A stretch of DNA of 64,000 bases from Mercenaria mercenaria (GCF_021730395.1 NC_069368.1:10558001-10622000); one strand, 5' to 3'. Shown: positions 23,131 through 36,384, counted from the stretch's first letter. Program-made: numbers and translations. Notes: a model not told the origin generated them from the letters alone.

Positions 23131-23389
23131 ATAAGTTTTGCTTTCCATTTTTCTCTTCAGATTTCAGACATCAACTGAGGTGCCGGCAGTCGCCGTATTT
23201 ATATTTTTAAAGGTCTTCATGTCAGCTTGCTTTCTGTCAGTATAAAGTGACAGTAATCAAGGATCTTGCTAGATATTAGTTAGTTTTAGAAGAAAAACGC
23301 TACCCTGCATTTTTTCTGGTAACATTCTTTCAGATCTGCGAGTTTAAAATTTACGCCTACTTTAGATCACAGATGAAATTAACTGTTAA

Positions 23390-24010
23390 AATTGATGCCA
23401 TCATATAGAACCTAATTCATACTAGCAAAATTATAGAATAGTCTATTCGTGAGAGATGTCAAATTCAAGTTCTATTAAAAATTGATGCGATCATATAGAA
23501 CCTAATTTAAACTAGCAAAATTATAGAAGATTCTATTTGTGAGAGATGTCGAATTCACGTTCTGTTAAAACATTATTGCCATCATATAGCACCAAGTTTA
23601 AATTAGCAAAATTATAGAAGAGTCTATTCGTGAGAGATGTCAAATTCACGTTCTGTTAAAACATTATTGCCATCATATAGCACCTAGTTTAAATTAGCAA
23701 AATTATAGAAGAGTCTATTCGTGAGAGATGTCGAATTCACGTTCTGTTAAAACATTATTGCCATCATATAGCACCTAGTTTAAATTAGCAAAATTATAGA
23801 AGATTCTATTTGTGAGAGATGTCGAATTCACGTTCTGTTAAAACATTATTGCCATCATATAGCACCAAGTTTAAATTAGCAAAATTATAGAAGAGTCTAT
23901 TCGTGAGAGATGTCAAATTCACGTTCATATTAAAAAAATTATGCCGTCATACAGAACCTAATTCAAACTAGCAAAATTATTGAAGTGTCTATTCATGAGA
24001 GATTCACAAG
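23390..24010. repeat. 91-bp satellite, seven tandem units
   Basis: The word TCATAYAG starts units at 23401, 23491, 23582, 23673, 23764, 23855 and 23947, giving periods of 90-92 bp. A typical unit includes 'agcaaaattatagaag', 'tctattcgtgagagatgtc' and 'aattcacgttctgttaaa'. The inner four units are nearly identical; the outer ones are diverged, as expected for unequal exchange in the middle of an array. Confidence 0.9.
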
Positions 24011-25922
24011 AGAACACGCACCCTAAAGCACCGGCGTAATCGGAAGTCTTAAATTTTAGCCGCGGACTTACCAGTATTTTAAGTTACATGTTTATGCACA
24101 TACGACTGTCTCAAAAGAAAAACCCAGGACAGCTAATCACGAAAAGCAAATGGCAATAAACGGATCCATACCCCAAGGGCAGCATTACATTACCAAAACA
24201 GGAAATATGAGGACTGAATGACATGTCTAATTCCTTGAACTGATGTCCCGCAAACTTTTGCCTCTTGCAAAAGAAAGAGCAGAAAGTAGAATTCAGTTAG
24301 AAATTCATAAAGGAATAATAGTCATTTGAGTAGTACTTTGATAATGGCATAATTCTTTGCTACTTTACAAGAAATTAGCATGCTTATAAATTAATATCTT
24401 GTATGTCCCTTGCAGCGCAGCTTTGCTGTCAGAGGACAAAAGTTGCCGCTACTAACGACAAGGAGATGATTGTTTTGCATTATATATCCGTTATGCATAT
24501 CAAATATACCATATTAAGTACCAGTTGAGAGAATTTGGCACCATCAGGTAACTAGCAGACAAATCTTTCCTTTCTAAATTCTGCGATAATTAACAACATA
24601 GTTTGTAGGGAAAACGGCTTGTTTTTATTCAGAATTCATTCTGTCACAGTAATCATGTCAACTATTAAGCCTTAAGGGGTTAAAATTTTGTCTCGTTTTC
24701 CAATTGATCTTGTTATACAAGGCATCCAATCCCTCGTGCTCGACTAGAGGGATATAAGATCTGTTTTTATTTTATCATTAACGACGAACCTTTATCGACT
24801 ACTGTCAGATGTTAGTGAAGGCTAGGCAAATATTCTCTGGTTGGAACAACGTACAACATTTGAAATAGTTAAGGTTAACTTTCATTTTTTTCTGTGTGAA
24901 GTGATGGAATACCTGTGCAAGTGTTGTATTGAAAAAAGTGATATTTCCTTAGTTTTAGTACCGTGACAGGTTTCCTTTATAAATTGTCAATCGATAAAGA
25001 ATTACGTGCAATGATTCAAAAAATATACGGCACAATACACATAATGCTGATAAGCCATTTACATTTTAAAAGATGACTTCATTGTTAGGTGAAATGTTAC
25101 GAAGATTGTGCTATGTTTGTCAATGAAAAATGGCTCTTATACACTTCAAAATGATATCTAACGCATTATAAATAAAAACACAAAAAAACTTAAATGTATT
25201 TATATTCTATCACATATGTATGACTTTTCGGCTTTTAACTTTCAATATTGAGTCATTTAGAGAAAATGTTGAAACTATTTTCCTTTATTTTTTTCATACG
25301 GCCTTTTTGTCGCTTTTGAAAACCTAAAGGCTTCTAGACTGAATTCATATAAAAGCTCATTCTTAAATAAATTTGTTTGTTTGAGTTTTTGCGAAAAGGA
25401 CGTGTTTTTTCAAGGTTTGTTTTAAGTTTTCTCTAACTTTCTGTAATTATTTTATAGTAACATATAATAGTTCAAGGTTTTCAATTTATGTAAAATTTTA
25501 TTACAATTATGATTCATTTATATTTCATTGAATAGTTGACTACCATCTCTATCAAAACTTAAAACTACAAAAACATAAAATTAAACTAATATAACCACAA
25601 ACCAAAAACCTACCTTCTTAATTCTGTTCTCCAATAAACATGTTTCTTATTATTATTATAAGACAAAATGTAGGTAATAAACAATCTGCTAATATTGTGA
25701 AATTATGGTGGCTGATTTCTGCCGTGTTGGTCCTCGAACACGCCGAAACAAAATGACAAAAATCAGCCTCCATATGAAATAGAATAGTTCTTTACGGATG
25801 TATTTAAATGTTGAATTCTATTCTCGACAGCGAAACTTATTGTCCAAGTTTACTTTAGGCAAGTTTTGATTTACCTTTACACTGTTGTTTTGTATTTTTC
25901 AAATTCAGAAAGTGCAGCGAAT
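24011..25922. other. AT-rich intergenic DNA upstream of the EF-hand gene
   Basis: No supported gene or repeat. The EF-hand gene promoter should lie near the right end, but I see no convincing TATA box. Confidence 0.4.
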
Positions 25923-28900
25923 ATGGGAAGTAAGACAAAGTGCATTGTTCTTGTCATAATACTATGTCGCGTCTATATTGATGGAGTCCTAGGTGAAAAG
26001 AATGTTCACAGGTAATCTGTTATTTGTATTTACTTAACTACAACTAATTTTCAAGAGGCTGTTGGGATCTTTAGACGAATTTACAACGGTGTTGGTTACC
26101 CTATTGTTTAACCGGATGTTTTGATTTTAATGCGCATGCGCTTTTTGCATGTGGTAATTTGATAGCTAATATACGATTGCAAAATTATATATATGTAAAG
26201 TAGTGCGAACATTCAAGTGCTGTGACAAAGGACGTCAGTATTGATTAAATCCCTATTCATACTCGCAATAAAATGTCATCATCATTATTAAGGACTATAT
26301 GAATTCGGAAAATGATATAGATATGATTCATTATTAATCTATAAATCTTTTTTATATCGACCTCAGAAGTTACCTTTTTTCCATTACTGTCACGTATCGG
26401 CCAATTCCAGTTGCCTTGTAGTACACTTAGCTTTCACCAGTGTTAGATGGTGTTGTGATTGCATTCGACTAATATAGAGGACTGAATTTCCTTAGCAAAT
26501 GCTCTCACAAAACTTTAAATGTTACTATACAATTACTATATCCCATATTATTATACTTTTTAAGCCATATGTCAATGGCTTAATATTTGATGAATAAAAA
26601 GGTACGTACGGCGTAGCACATATGTATTGAATTAGATAAAGGAAATCTTAGTTTGAAAATATAGGCACAAAATTATCCAATATCATTACGCGGGTAAGTA
26701 GATAAGAAGCGAATCCCCTAAAGTCTAAAACTGTATCTCATTTACAGTATTTTTATGTGAAAACTAGTTTCATTAATTACATAAAGACATAGAAATATGG
26801 AATTTTTGATTTGCAGAAGGTTTTGAAAACTCTTGTCAGAAAAACAATATTATTGTATCAATTTATGTGTCATGTTTCAAAACAAGACATACAATGTGGT
26901 CCGAAATATCAAACTCGCAAGATCGCGTAGGTTATACAAACCGTTTCTGATTACCAAAACTCATTTGATAGTTAACCCATAGGAAAAAGTGAAAATCATT
27001 CTGGTATAGCAGACTTGCTCCACTGCTGTTCGTCTTGGAGTGACCGTAGAAAGGAGATCATCATTTATTACTCAATAAAAGATACATCTACACGTTTTTT
27101 ATGGAATACATTGTTGTGCATATTTTAACATATGTCTGTTTGCTTTAGCGTATTTTACATATTTTTTTATTTGTTTGTTCAAGTTTTATGACATATGTCT
27201 TTCTTTTTAAACAGCGTTTTATTAAAATGTCCTTCTATTTTGAACTGTATTTTTACTACATTTTTACTAACATCGTTTTTGTTTTTTTAGTGTTCTGAAA
27301 CGATGGGGCGAATATACGACAACAAAAATTCTAAATGTTTGTGACAAGGATTCCGACGGACGACTCTCAACAATAGAAGCAATGTGTTTTAAGGAATTAA
27401 CTTCTTTTCTTGTCAGGGGCAGGTAATACTTTTCTCTGTAACGTATACACTTTCATTTCAAAGTATGATTTATACTTTGGCGTTTAGTGACGCTTGGCCC
27501 TGACAGGTCACAATTCAGACATTGTCAAAGGATGAATTCCCATTGATATTTGCTCCGTAAATAAGGCTTTGCATTGACCTTTGTTCGTGTGTGCTAGGCA
27601 AGGTTGGCAGTGTAAAATATGTTGAAAGGTTGTCTATTGTTAACATTAGCTAAAATAAATTCTTTTTATTATATTTTGCGTTTACTTTTACTATAAGGGT
27701 TCTCTTATTTGTATAGAGGATAGCAAATGATATTTTGAAATATCTTATAACACTTATTCTTGATATTGCAACCATTTTATCAAAATCGTATACCGGTAGA
27801 AAGATTATATATTTAAATAGACTTAAATACTAGATTTAGCGACTCCAGTCTTATAATTCCAGGGACATTTCAGATACTATTATCTGCCTGAAACACATGC
27901 AATTCGTATAAGCTTCACTGTGGTCATCTGTCCCACTATCAAACTTGCGGCTTACTAAGTTCTGTGTTCTGTGCCTTGAACATGAGCATATGCTCAAAGA
28001 TGAGCTATCTTGTATATTTACAATGTAAAGTATGACACTAAATCAAGGATTCTGTTGAAGCAATATTGCATATTAATTTATCAGATATCTCCTTAGCATA
28101 TTCTTTTTATGTAAAATTAAAGTTTTTCTTATTAAGTAATTTTAAGGACCAGAGATCTGTTCTTATTTGAAAAATCTTGCTCATTATAGAATCCAATATG
28201 AGTTTAGTGTTTTGCTCTAGCAGTGTGCTCATTGTAAACTATAGCATTCCATCGTAAAGCAAAGACCATAGCTGCGGTGTTACTGAAACAAGCTTGGTCA
28301 TATAGATTCAGATGTGATATTAATCTAATGTGAGTTTTGTGTTTTGCATTAGAATTGAGCTCATTGTGAAATATAGTATTTCTTCCTAAATCTAATGATA
28401 TGGCCCTCTTGCTGTAAGACAAGTCTTGGTCATCATAGAATTTGTGGTCAATTAAACCCTATATCCCATATTTGCTCAATAAATGAGCTCGTAGTGAAAT
28501 AAAGCATTTCTTCCTAAATCAAGGTCCACGATCTTTGTCATTATAGAATGTTGGTCATATACATTCATGTGCGGTTTGTGTTTTGTTTTAGAAATGAGCT
28601 CCTTGCGAAACAAAGCACTTCTTACCAAATCATTTGACAGAACCCTGGTGTAGTAGAAGCAGATGTGGTCATTATAGCATTTCTGGTCGTATACATTCTG
28701 TGTGAGTTTATTGTTTTGTTCTAGACATGATTTCATCGTAAAATCAAGTATTTCTTACCAAATCAAGGGTCATAGCTTTGGTGTTACTGGAGCAATATTG
28801 ATCATTATAGATTTTGTAGGCATATACATTCTATGTGAGTATTAGTTTAGCTTTAGAATTGAGCTCATTGTAAAATATAGCATTTCTTACTAAATTCAGC

Positions 28901-29534
28901 TCTAGTGTTATTGGATCAGTCTTTGTCATTATAACTGGCTATAACTTTGGTGTTATTAACATCATAACTCGTTCGAGATTCATTTGAGTAAGTAAATATA
29001 ATGATGATATTGCACAACAGATAAAGTATTCATATGTTAGCAATGTGAAAAAACTCAGGGGCATAACTCTGGTATTTCAAAAAAAAAAATCGATATTTTT
29101 AAGTACAAAACTAGTCCGAGGTCTTCTAATTACAATGTACACACATTTTTTTTAGTTATGCAAAAATGTCAAGTGCCTACTAAATCGGAAAATGATATAT
29201 GAAAATGCAATTATAATCAAGAATTCAGGTTGCAGGATTCCGGGGTCAATAAAATGATCTTGGCAATTATTCGAACAAAAGTTTTGCCAAGTACATCTAT
29301 TTGTAATGAAGATTGCTAAACAAATAAAATGATGTATAAAATGGGTACTGATTGTTCCGAATAGTTAAGAAGACAGTTACTTTATAGCGTTTCCAGAACA
29401 ATATGTCCATTTTCTGACCTTGAACGAAGTTTTGTTTTATACTTAGAAATCAGGTATCCGATATGCTACATTATATCTGTAAACGGGCTAAGAAGGGTCA
29501 ACAATGGACTACAGATGTCCACAAGAGCTTATAA
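25923..29534 (+). CDS. small secreted EF-hand protein, 3 exons, 102 residues
   Basis: Exon coding parts are 25923-26011, 27291-27422 and 29447-29534. Donors are CACAG|gtaatc and GGCAG|gtaata. Acceptors are tttttttag (with TACTAAC branch-like text 20 nt before) and ttttatacttag. Both introns are phase 2 and the frame is kept throughout. The product opens with a signal peptide (MGSKTK, then a hydrophobic run 7-24 ending VLG). It then has one canonical EF-hand loop, DKDSDGRLSTIE at 48-59, with all Ca2+ ligand positions filled, and a short basic C-terminus with KRAKKGQQW. Cysteines lie at 47, 62 and 85. A mature Ca2+-binding extracellular peptide of about 78 residues is inferred; its role is unknown. 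An ATTAAA lies about 115 nt after the stop. A further small exon in the 2-kb second intron cannot be excluded. Confidence 0.65.
28190..28960. repeat. diverged tandem repeat in intron 2 of the EF-hand gene
   Basis: Five to six units of about 110-140 bp share 'ttttgttytag', 'gagctcattgtgaaa', 'agcatttcttaccaaatc' and 'ggtcattatagaatt'. The short minus-strand open frames here come from the repeat. Confidence 0.65.
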
Positions 29535-30003
29535 ATGGACATTTTGTGCCAAGGAGAGAAAAGCAAGAGTTCCAAAGCAATTTGAATGCCGTGAGGTTGA
29601 TCTTTTGACTGCAAGCCACGACCGGTATAAGAGTCATGCATTCTGACATTAAACACCATCAGTTTCTCTATGTCTACTCAAGAATACAGTTTCGTATTAA
29701 AAGAAAAAACAGTAATTGAGCATTCGGTCTTATCTTCGACAAAGGACAAACAAGATACTTTTCTTCCGTTAGCTGATATCGATCTTTTCTTTTAAAGTTA
29801 AAATATTGCATTGTTTATTATACGGAACGGATCTCGAGAAATATTTACAAACTCAAGATGGCCCGCTCAGTTTAATCAAAAAGCTTTATCAACAGAAAAC
29901 TTAACCGACAACGTAAGAATTACATTAAAAACATAACAGGAAAAATCTTGATAAATTATTTTAGGAAATCCCCTAACTGTTATCAAATGTCTAGTTATCA
30001 GTC

Positions 30004-33000
30004 TTATTGAACATTTGCAGCGTTTGTATTGCACGTTTGTTGGTAATTCTGAGACGTACCCATATTGCTTACACAGCTCGGACAAATACAAAAATGAGTC
30101 CCAAACAAGTTCCGAACGCCACTTGAATGATCTTTACTGCACTTGATTTTCTGTCCGTTCTTTAGCGAACGAGATTTAAGCCTTGACTGCCGACTTTCTT
30201 CACATCGATGTAAGAACCAGGCATCCGAGTCAGGGGGAAGCATTCTAAGATAAAAGAAATAAAATTAGCTGATTTTACATAATCAAGTCTTGTGTTGCAG
30301 TCATACATTCAAATACTAGTACTGATGATAAACCCGAACAGAAAATGAGGTTTTTTACCTGTAACTTTTTTATTTCTGCAAATTGTAACCAATGGTCGGT
30401 ATCAAAATAAAGCTTAACATTTGCTGAAAACTTTACATAATTCAAATTTATATTTAGTAATCAAACTCACACGAAGTGAGGCCCTGAATTGGGTTTGTAA
30501 AATGGGGACTGTATGAACGCTGACTGATGATAAATTCGGCCACTTTGTATTATTAAATTGAAACTTTCTCAAAAAGCTGCAACAGTCATTCCTGATCAAG
30601 TAATGAAAAGTGACCCAATATCAGGCCTTCATGTTTTTAGCAGTGAGCATGCACAAAAAAAAACACCCTCTTCCCCAGTAATTTTGGATAAACATTTTTT
30701 ATACAAATAAATGCAAGCCATTTATTTATACAGAATATTTACCAATTTTGTTTTTGTTTACACCAGTTGGTGTTGTAAGTTGTTGCTATTAGATTGTGTG
30801 TTCAATTTTATAAATAACCGATTGCAATTGAAAATAGGTCGACTTTATCATCTGTCCGGGTTTATCATCAGTACCAGTACTGATACAAAAAACCTGTAAA
30901 TTTTATGTGTGAACATGCATCAAGCAAGATGGTAACGACTGTGAACCTCATATAGGAACTCACAACTTCAGAAACTACATGCTTTTTTTGGCACAAATTG
31001 TGGTGTTTCGCAGAATGTGCTTATGTCTGGCAACACGATGTACCAACATTGGAGTCAAGTATCAACTTATAAGCGGCTACCACATATACTATTTCAGTCT
31101 TTACTAAATGAACAAACTTCCATAGGCAGATTTTGAAACTGAGACTCACTGAATATATATTCACGAAAACTGTAAATCCCTAAAAGGCAAAGAAAAAGAA
31201 AAACAACAAATTGCGTCGTGTCTGAAATAGGAAAAGAATACCTTGACGAAGAAACTCGCAGTTACATTGACCATACTCATATTTATCGTAAATTGGTTCA
31301 TTTGTAATAGAATATGCTGATTTGTGTTTAAGTGAATACGAAAATGATACCAAAAGTCAATCATAAATAGTCCAGGTAAATTGCCTACTAAGAATCGCCA
31401 CAAAGCTGTCTTAGACTTAAAACTTGTTCGATAAAAGATCTACATACTTGTCAAGTTCCACGAATAGCACTGGTACTAATGGGTGTACAAACGAGGCTGC
31501 AACATGCAACATGTCGTCTGTACACGGACGTCTTGCCCATACATTGGGATCTTGAATTAAAAGCCTCTGGAATGTTTAAAATGCCACTATTAAAATAAAC
31601 ATATAACTATCTTTCATTAAACCAAATAATACTGTTAGACTGATAACAGTTTATCGTATTAAAGATTAACAGCGTATAAATATTGAACCAAAGGCTAATT
31701 AGGTACAATTGAAGAAGTTTGTGCGAGAGTATAATTATGCAAGGATAAGTAATGAAGCATTTTCTAATTACCCTTTAGAACACATTAATTTTGCAGGATA
31801 TTTGTTAACAATAAAATAAACGTTTAAATATGAATTCAGACTGAAAGTTTGAGAATTATACCTTGAAATCTTCAGAAGGGCTATGTAATACTTGATGATA
31901 GACATCACACAGTTGAGGAAAAGAGACAAGCCGAGGACTCAACCCACTTCGCTCCATCACGATAGAATATGCAATCTGAAACGTTACCATAAGTAAAAAT
32001 AAAACCTGTTTCCTCCTCAGTAAGGTTATTTTTAGCATTGCAGAAATTGTTATAACTGAAAGGTTTGAACAAATGATTTTGTCTTTCGTAATAAACAGCC
32101 TATAAAGCATTTGGTTCATTCAGGAAAATAGACTGTCGAATTGTGATAATAAAAGCATTGGTCTTAAAAGCCAAGTAATCTGTGTTCACAGATGGTCTTA
32201 AGTATAAGTTTGACTGTGTATCTAACAAGAAATAAATTGGGGATTCCAAATTTAGTCTTCAAAACATCTTAATCCTCTAACTTAAAGTGTATTTAACGCA
32301 TCATCATCATCATCATCATCTTTATTATTATTATTATTATTATCATTATTATCATTATTATTATTGTTATACTTGGCGCATCAGTACATTCCATGTACGT
32401 TAATAAGCGAACTTGCAAACTTCTTAGAAATTCAATAGTAATCTAGAAACATTTTTATATCAATTTTGAAAAAAGACTTACATTCGACTAACAATAAAAT
32501 TATAATTAAGTGTTCTAATTAGACGTTGTAAATGAGTATCTGGACTTAATAATTACCTGCGTATCAAAGAAGTTCCTCAATTTCACGCTGAACTGTTGTA
32601 ACAGGGTAGCACTGTCTGGTCCACAATCATGAAATACCTTTGAAAATAATGATTCTAAATGTTGATACTTTACTGATTCATGATTGAAAACGTTCAAGTA
32701 CTAAATAGCTTGTAATTCTGGTCATATAGAGGTCTCACAGCCGACATCCAGAAGTCGCTACTAAGACATTAGTTTTTAATATTCTAGAATTATTTTACTG
32801 AAAAGAAATATTTCTTTCATTACACTGAATTAAAGTAATACCTTTCTCTTGACATTTTTATGCATGGTGAAAGTTTTCTTTGCATACACAGCTGTGAGGT
32901 GCGAGGGTAGTGTCTCCTTTCGCAAAAGAGGGTGCAGCGAACATAAAAAAAGCTGTTTTCGTTGATGGATGACACAGTGCTGTCCTTTTAGGTGCAGTCA

Positions 33001-34309
33001 AGATGAGTGCATATTAAACGTACATAAATGTATTAATATTGAAACTATTCCATGCACCTACCTTGAGTAATTCTGTGGACTGAAACAGACGAAGTAGCCC
33101 TCCATCATACATAATGGCTTTATTTGTTCTCAAGTCAAATAGGTACATCTGACCATCCCAACAGCTTACTGCCACAAGCGTAATCCGTCCTCCTATTGAA
33201 TGAAAACTTGTTATGGTTACTGCCCTTTGAAATGTTCGTGCCCAAGTGTCAAATGTGATAAAATTGCACCAAATTTGCATTTTTTTCTGGTTTCTAAAGT
33301 CTAATGTAAATAATTATTTCTAGGCAAGTTCCGATTGTATCAAATATAATACGACCAGCATTATTGACAACGGAACAATCACTTACAGGCTATAAGGAAG
33401 AATTGCCCTCACGGCAGACGTCGGTGATAGCGTGATATCATAAAACACATTATTCAAGTGAAGACAAATGAGAAATTAGAAGACTGAAATGCTATTTTCT
33501 ACAGTTTACGTAGGCATTTGTGTATGACTTACATTTGTGTCAACGGTATGCAGACACATCTGAGAGAAATATGTATTAAATGCAGCCTGAACAAATTGGA
33601 AATGTACCTACAGGAATCAGTTTTCATAAGTAATCAGAATGTACCTGCAGGGATAGAATTGTACCTGCAAGTACAAATACAAAGATATACAAGATGTAGG
33701 TAAAATTTATACCCCAATTACATTTCTGATTTGTACCTGTAGGTATAAAATTGTACCCGCATCTTGTAAGTACAATTTAACATCTGCGTGTACATATCCG
33801 ACTGGTAGGAAAATATACCTGCAGGTTTAACATTTGTCCTGCAAGGGCAATTCTATAAGCTTTAAGTTTTGACCCTAATGGTACGTCGATGTCTATGGGT
33901 CAGAAATATTCGCGGGTGTTCAAATATAAAGATGTGTGAAAATCTGACCACAACGTGTTCCGGAAAACCGTTAAGTCTTCGTTTGTAAGGTGATAGAAAT
34001 TCTTAAAACTTTCTTATAGTTACAACTAAGAAGAATTCAAAGCATGTATCTTGTCTGTTCGTGTGAAAAACAGAAACCTACAAGTCCAACAACGTGGTCG
34101 TCCCAGTAGGCAAGCCTCAATCAAGACAGCTGTATCTTGAAAAAGGCCTAAGCAAAAGCTTTGATACTAACCCCATGGTTTTACTTACCATGTTCTCCAA
34201 CATTACATCCAAGACATTTCACGCCAATTACCGGCTTCTCCTTGACGAGGATATCATTCACAGCTTTCAACGACGCCGACAGTGTCTTTATATACTTAAT
34301 TTTTGCCAT
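30004..34309 (-). CDS. EXD1-like: EXD1-like protein: 3'-5' exonuclease fold without catalytic residues, 6 exons, 268 residues
   Basis: Coding exons are 34189-34309, 33062-33192, 32557-32637, 31862-31975, 31448-31566 and 30004-30244. All donors are GT and acceptors AG, and intron phases (1,0,0,0,2) agree at every junction. The DEDDy-type exonuclease domain spans about residues 5-190: VIGVKCLGCNVGEHG (27-41), LFQSTELLKVFHDC (76-89), NFFDTQIAYSIV (106-117), LIQDPNVWARRP (152-163). Order and wording match EXD1, the PIWI-pathway partner of TDRD12. The active-site D-x-E of motif I is K31-x-L33, and the motif III Tyr and Asp are V171 and F175; only the motif II Asp (D88) remains. It should therefore be inactive, as known for insect and mouse EXD1, which act as RNA adaptors. 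The N-terminal Lsm-like part of mammalian EXD1 is absent. The last exon adds 79 residues, first Lys/Arg/Ser-rich and then Cys-rich (FCICPSC). A 5' non-coding exon is possible. Confidence 0.8.
32299..32368 (+). repeat. (CAT)n/(TTA)n microsatellite
   Basis: Six CAT units run into about sixteen TTA/TCA units. It lies in intron 3 of the EXD1-like gene. Confidence 0.9.
33590..33850. repeat. cluster of GTACCTGCAGGTAC-type palindromes in intron 1 of the EXD1-like gene
   Basis: Eight or so degenerate words: GTACCTACAGG, GTACCTGCAGGG, GTACCTGCAAGTAC, GTACCTGTAGGTA, GTACCCGCATC..., TACCTGCAGGT and TCCTGCAAGG, separated by 15-50 bp and often next to 'ataaaattgtacc'. Confidence 0.6.
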
Positions 34310-34979
34310 TCTAAAGAAAAGTTGGATAACATAGGCATTATAAACAAAAATGCTTTTAACATTTAAACCTGATTTTCACAGTACATACTTGTAATCCATT
34401 ATAATAAAATGTTGTGATCAAATGTACAACAAAATGTCACTTTTCAACAGTTAAACGTACATAGCCTCTCGATCACATTATCTTTGTAATCAAATATTGA
34501 TTTGTTCATGATAATCCCAGTGCACTTAAATTTCAATACCTGTTTAAATGGAAGATTAAGTGATAAGACGGCTGTCATCGGCGTGCAAATAAAATGACGA
34601 AGTATCTCTTTAACAAAATTTATAGACGTTTAAATGTATACTTAAACGTCACACTTGCAAACAATCGCTACTGATAAAAAGGCTTGACATGTAAAAAGAA
34701 TACCTTATTCATTTAATTTTACTGTACATTCTACAGCCAAACGGATATCCACTCTAAAAGAATGGTATAAAACAATTGATATTTAGTTTATAACTAAACA
34801 TAATTCACACCAATTTATAAAGACTGACAAGAACGAGAATGGAGAAGGGGCACTAATTCGCTAAGGAAAAATCTGTTTTAGAAAAAGCAGTTGTCAGCCC
34901 TATTCTTGTGTCTACAACAGCTTTTTTTCATAAAATAGTATAATGTGTAGGATGAAAGACCGTGGGTGTCCTTCTGAAT

Positions 34980-35115
34980 AGTTTTCAGGGACATGCGAAC
35001 GCCTAGATAGAACCACCAAACGTCTGTAAGAAAGATGAATGACTTCCTGACAGAACCATATTACATCCCAAGCGATTCGAGCCAACAGCGATGAGGGGCG
35101 AGTGATTCGAGGTTT
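34980..35115 (+). repeat. dispersed SINE/tRNA-like repeat fragment
   Basis: It shares 'tagatagaaccaycraac.g', 'atggcttcct' type text and 'ggggcragtgattcga' with 36385-36500. The 'gattcgag' and 'cgatgagggg' words are those of a common clam repeat with tRNA-like text. The 79-codon frame here is a by-product. Confidence 0.4.
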
Positions 35116-35610
35116 ACAGACCCGTCTGTTGCAGTACCATAGAGCAGACATCTGTTACTAATTTTCCATACTGTAATCACCTAGACACACAACATTTGCT
35201 CTGAATTTATGTCAGACAAACTGTTTTTGAGCAGTTTAATTTTACGAAAATTTTGCTGGGAAGGGATTTTACGAAATAGTAAACTTCAAATGCGTGTATT
35301 TGTGACTCATTTAGCATTTCATTTGATAAAGTAAACATGAAAACCAAAATGTTTGTACTGTCCAATAACAAGCTAACAGTATGAGTATATAATTTTAAGA
35401 AGCGGTAAGTTTTCATGAACATGTTTACGTCAGTTTTGAAGAACTAAACCAATGTCTACAACAATTATGAAAAACACGGTTTTAGCCAACGTGGGATTTG
35501 TACCTACGGCTTCATGGTTTAGAAACGCTTAATAGATATGCACATATGAATTTCATACACTTATCATTCCTGTTAACTGGTTCCCTACATGTTTGCTTGC
35601 GATCATAATA

Positions 35611-36128
35611 GGAGAGATCGCCGTGACGTCACGCGTTAACATCTGTTTATCTGGTGGTTGGCAAAACAAATGATTTTAACACCGTTTGCGTATTGAATCA
35701 GAATTTTTAATTTTTAATAACTTTTTTGCTCATTTATGGATTTTCAAAATTCAAAAAGATTTGAAATACTAACAATCTTCATATTTTTGTATCCAAATAT
35801 CTTTTTTCAATCAATAAAGGTTTTAAATGACATATTATTTTAAAAGCGGCGTAGTGATTTTCACAACCTTTAGAAAAACAGTGTAAGTTAAGCGTTCATA
35901 ATTAATCCATTTTATATCGAAATAACAATTAAAAGTAATCAATAAATTGCTTGTTTTATAACCCTTCCATTGATCAAAAAATTATTTATGTAATTTGTGT
36001 TTTAAGAAAGTTTAGACCGTTAGAAAAACATCACTGTTTACAAAAAACATGGACGGTCGGCTTCTGCCCACCCGATCACTGTCTTATCAGTTCTAAAAAT
36101 AGAATTTGTATACAAACACGATCTCTCC
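35611..36128. mobile_element. candidate MITE, 518 bp, short inverted ends and TA duplication
   Basis: GGAGAGATCG at 35611 is mirrored by CGATCTCTCC ending at 36128, and TA flanks both sides (35609-35610 and 36129-36130). A TA duplication fits Tc1/mariner-type elements. The inverted ends are only 10 bp perfect, so this is tentative. No coding capacity. Confidence 0.45.
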
Positions 36129-36384
36129 TATAACGATCAAAGTTATTTGTTATTCAATCGAAGCCGAAAATATCGCCGTACATTCTTAATTCATACATAA
36201 AGATACTTCCTTGTGCCTGACTGAATGTAATTCAAAATGCATACAAGGTAGTAGAGATATCTAATCATCATAGACATGAAGTTGTCGATAAGTCAATAAA
36301 GTTATTGTTTATGTTGGTATAAATGTTACACCGCCATAATCATTTGACCATATGACTTTCTAGCTTTCAAAGGGGGTGTCTGTC

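Noticed and set aside
23390-24010. CRISPR-like regular array
   Set aside because: Units are contiguous 91-bp copies without short repeat plus unique spacer structure, and the DNA is animal.
31161-31403. 80-codon minus-strand frame inside the EXD1-like gene
   Set aside because: It lies in an intron whose borders join flanking exons in phase, and shows no domain.
34912-35151. 79-codon minus-strand frame
   Set aside because: It overlaps the dispersed tRNA-like repeat and has no recognisable domain.
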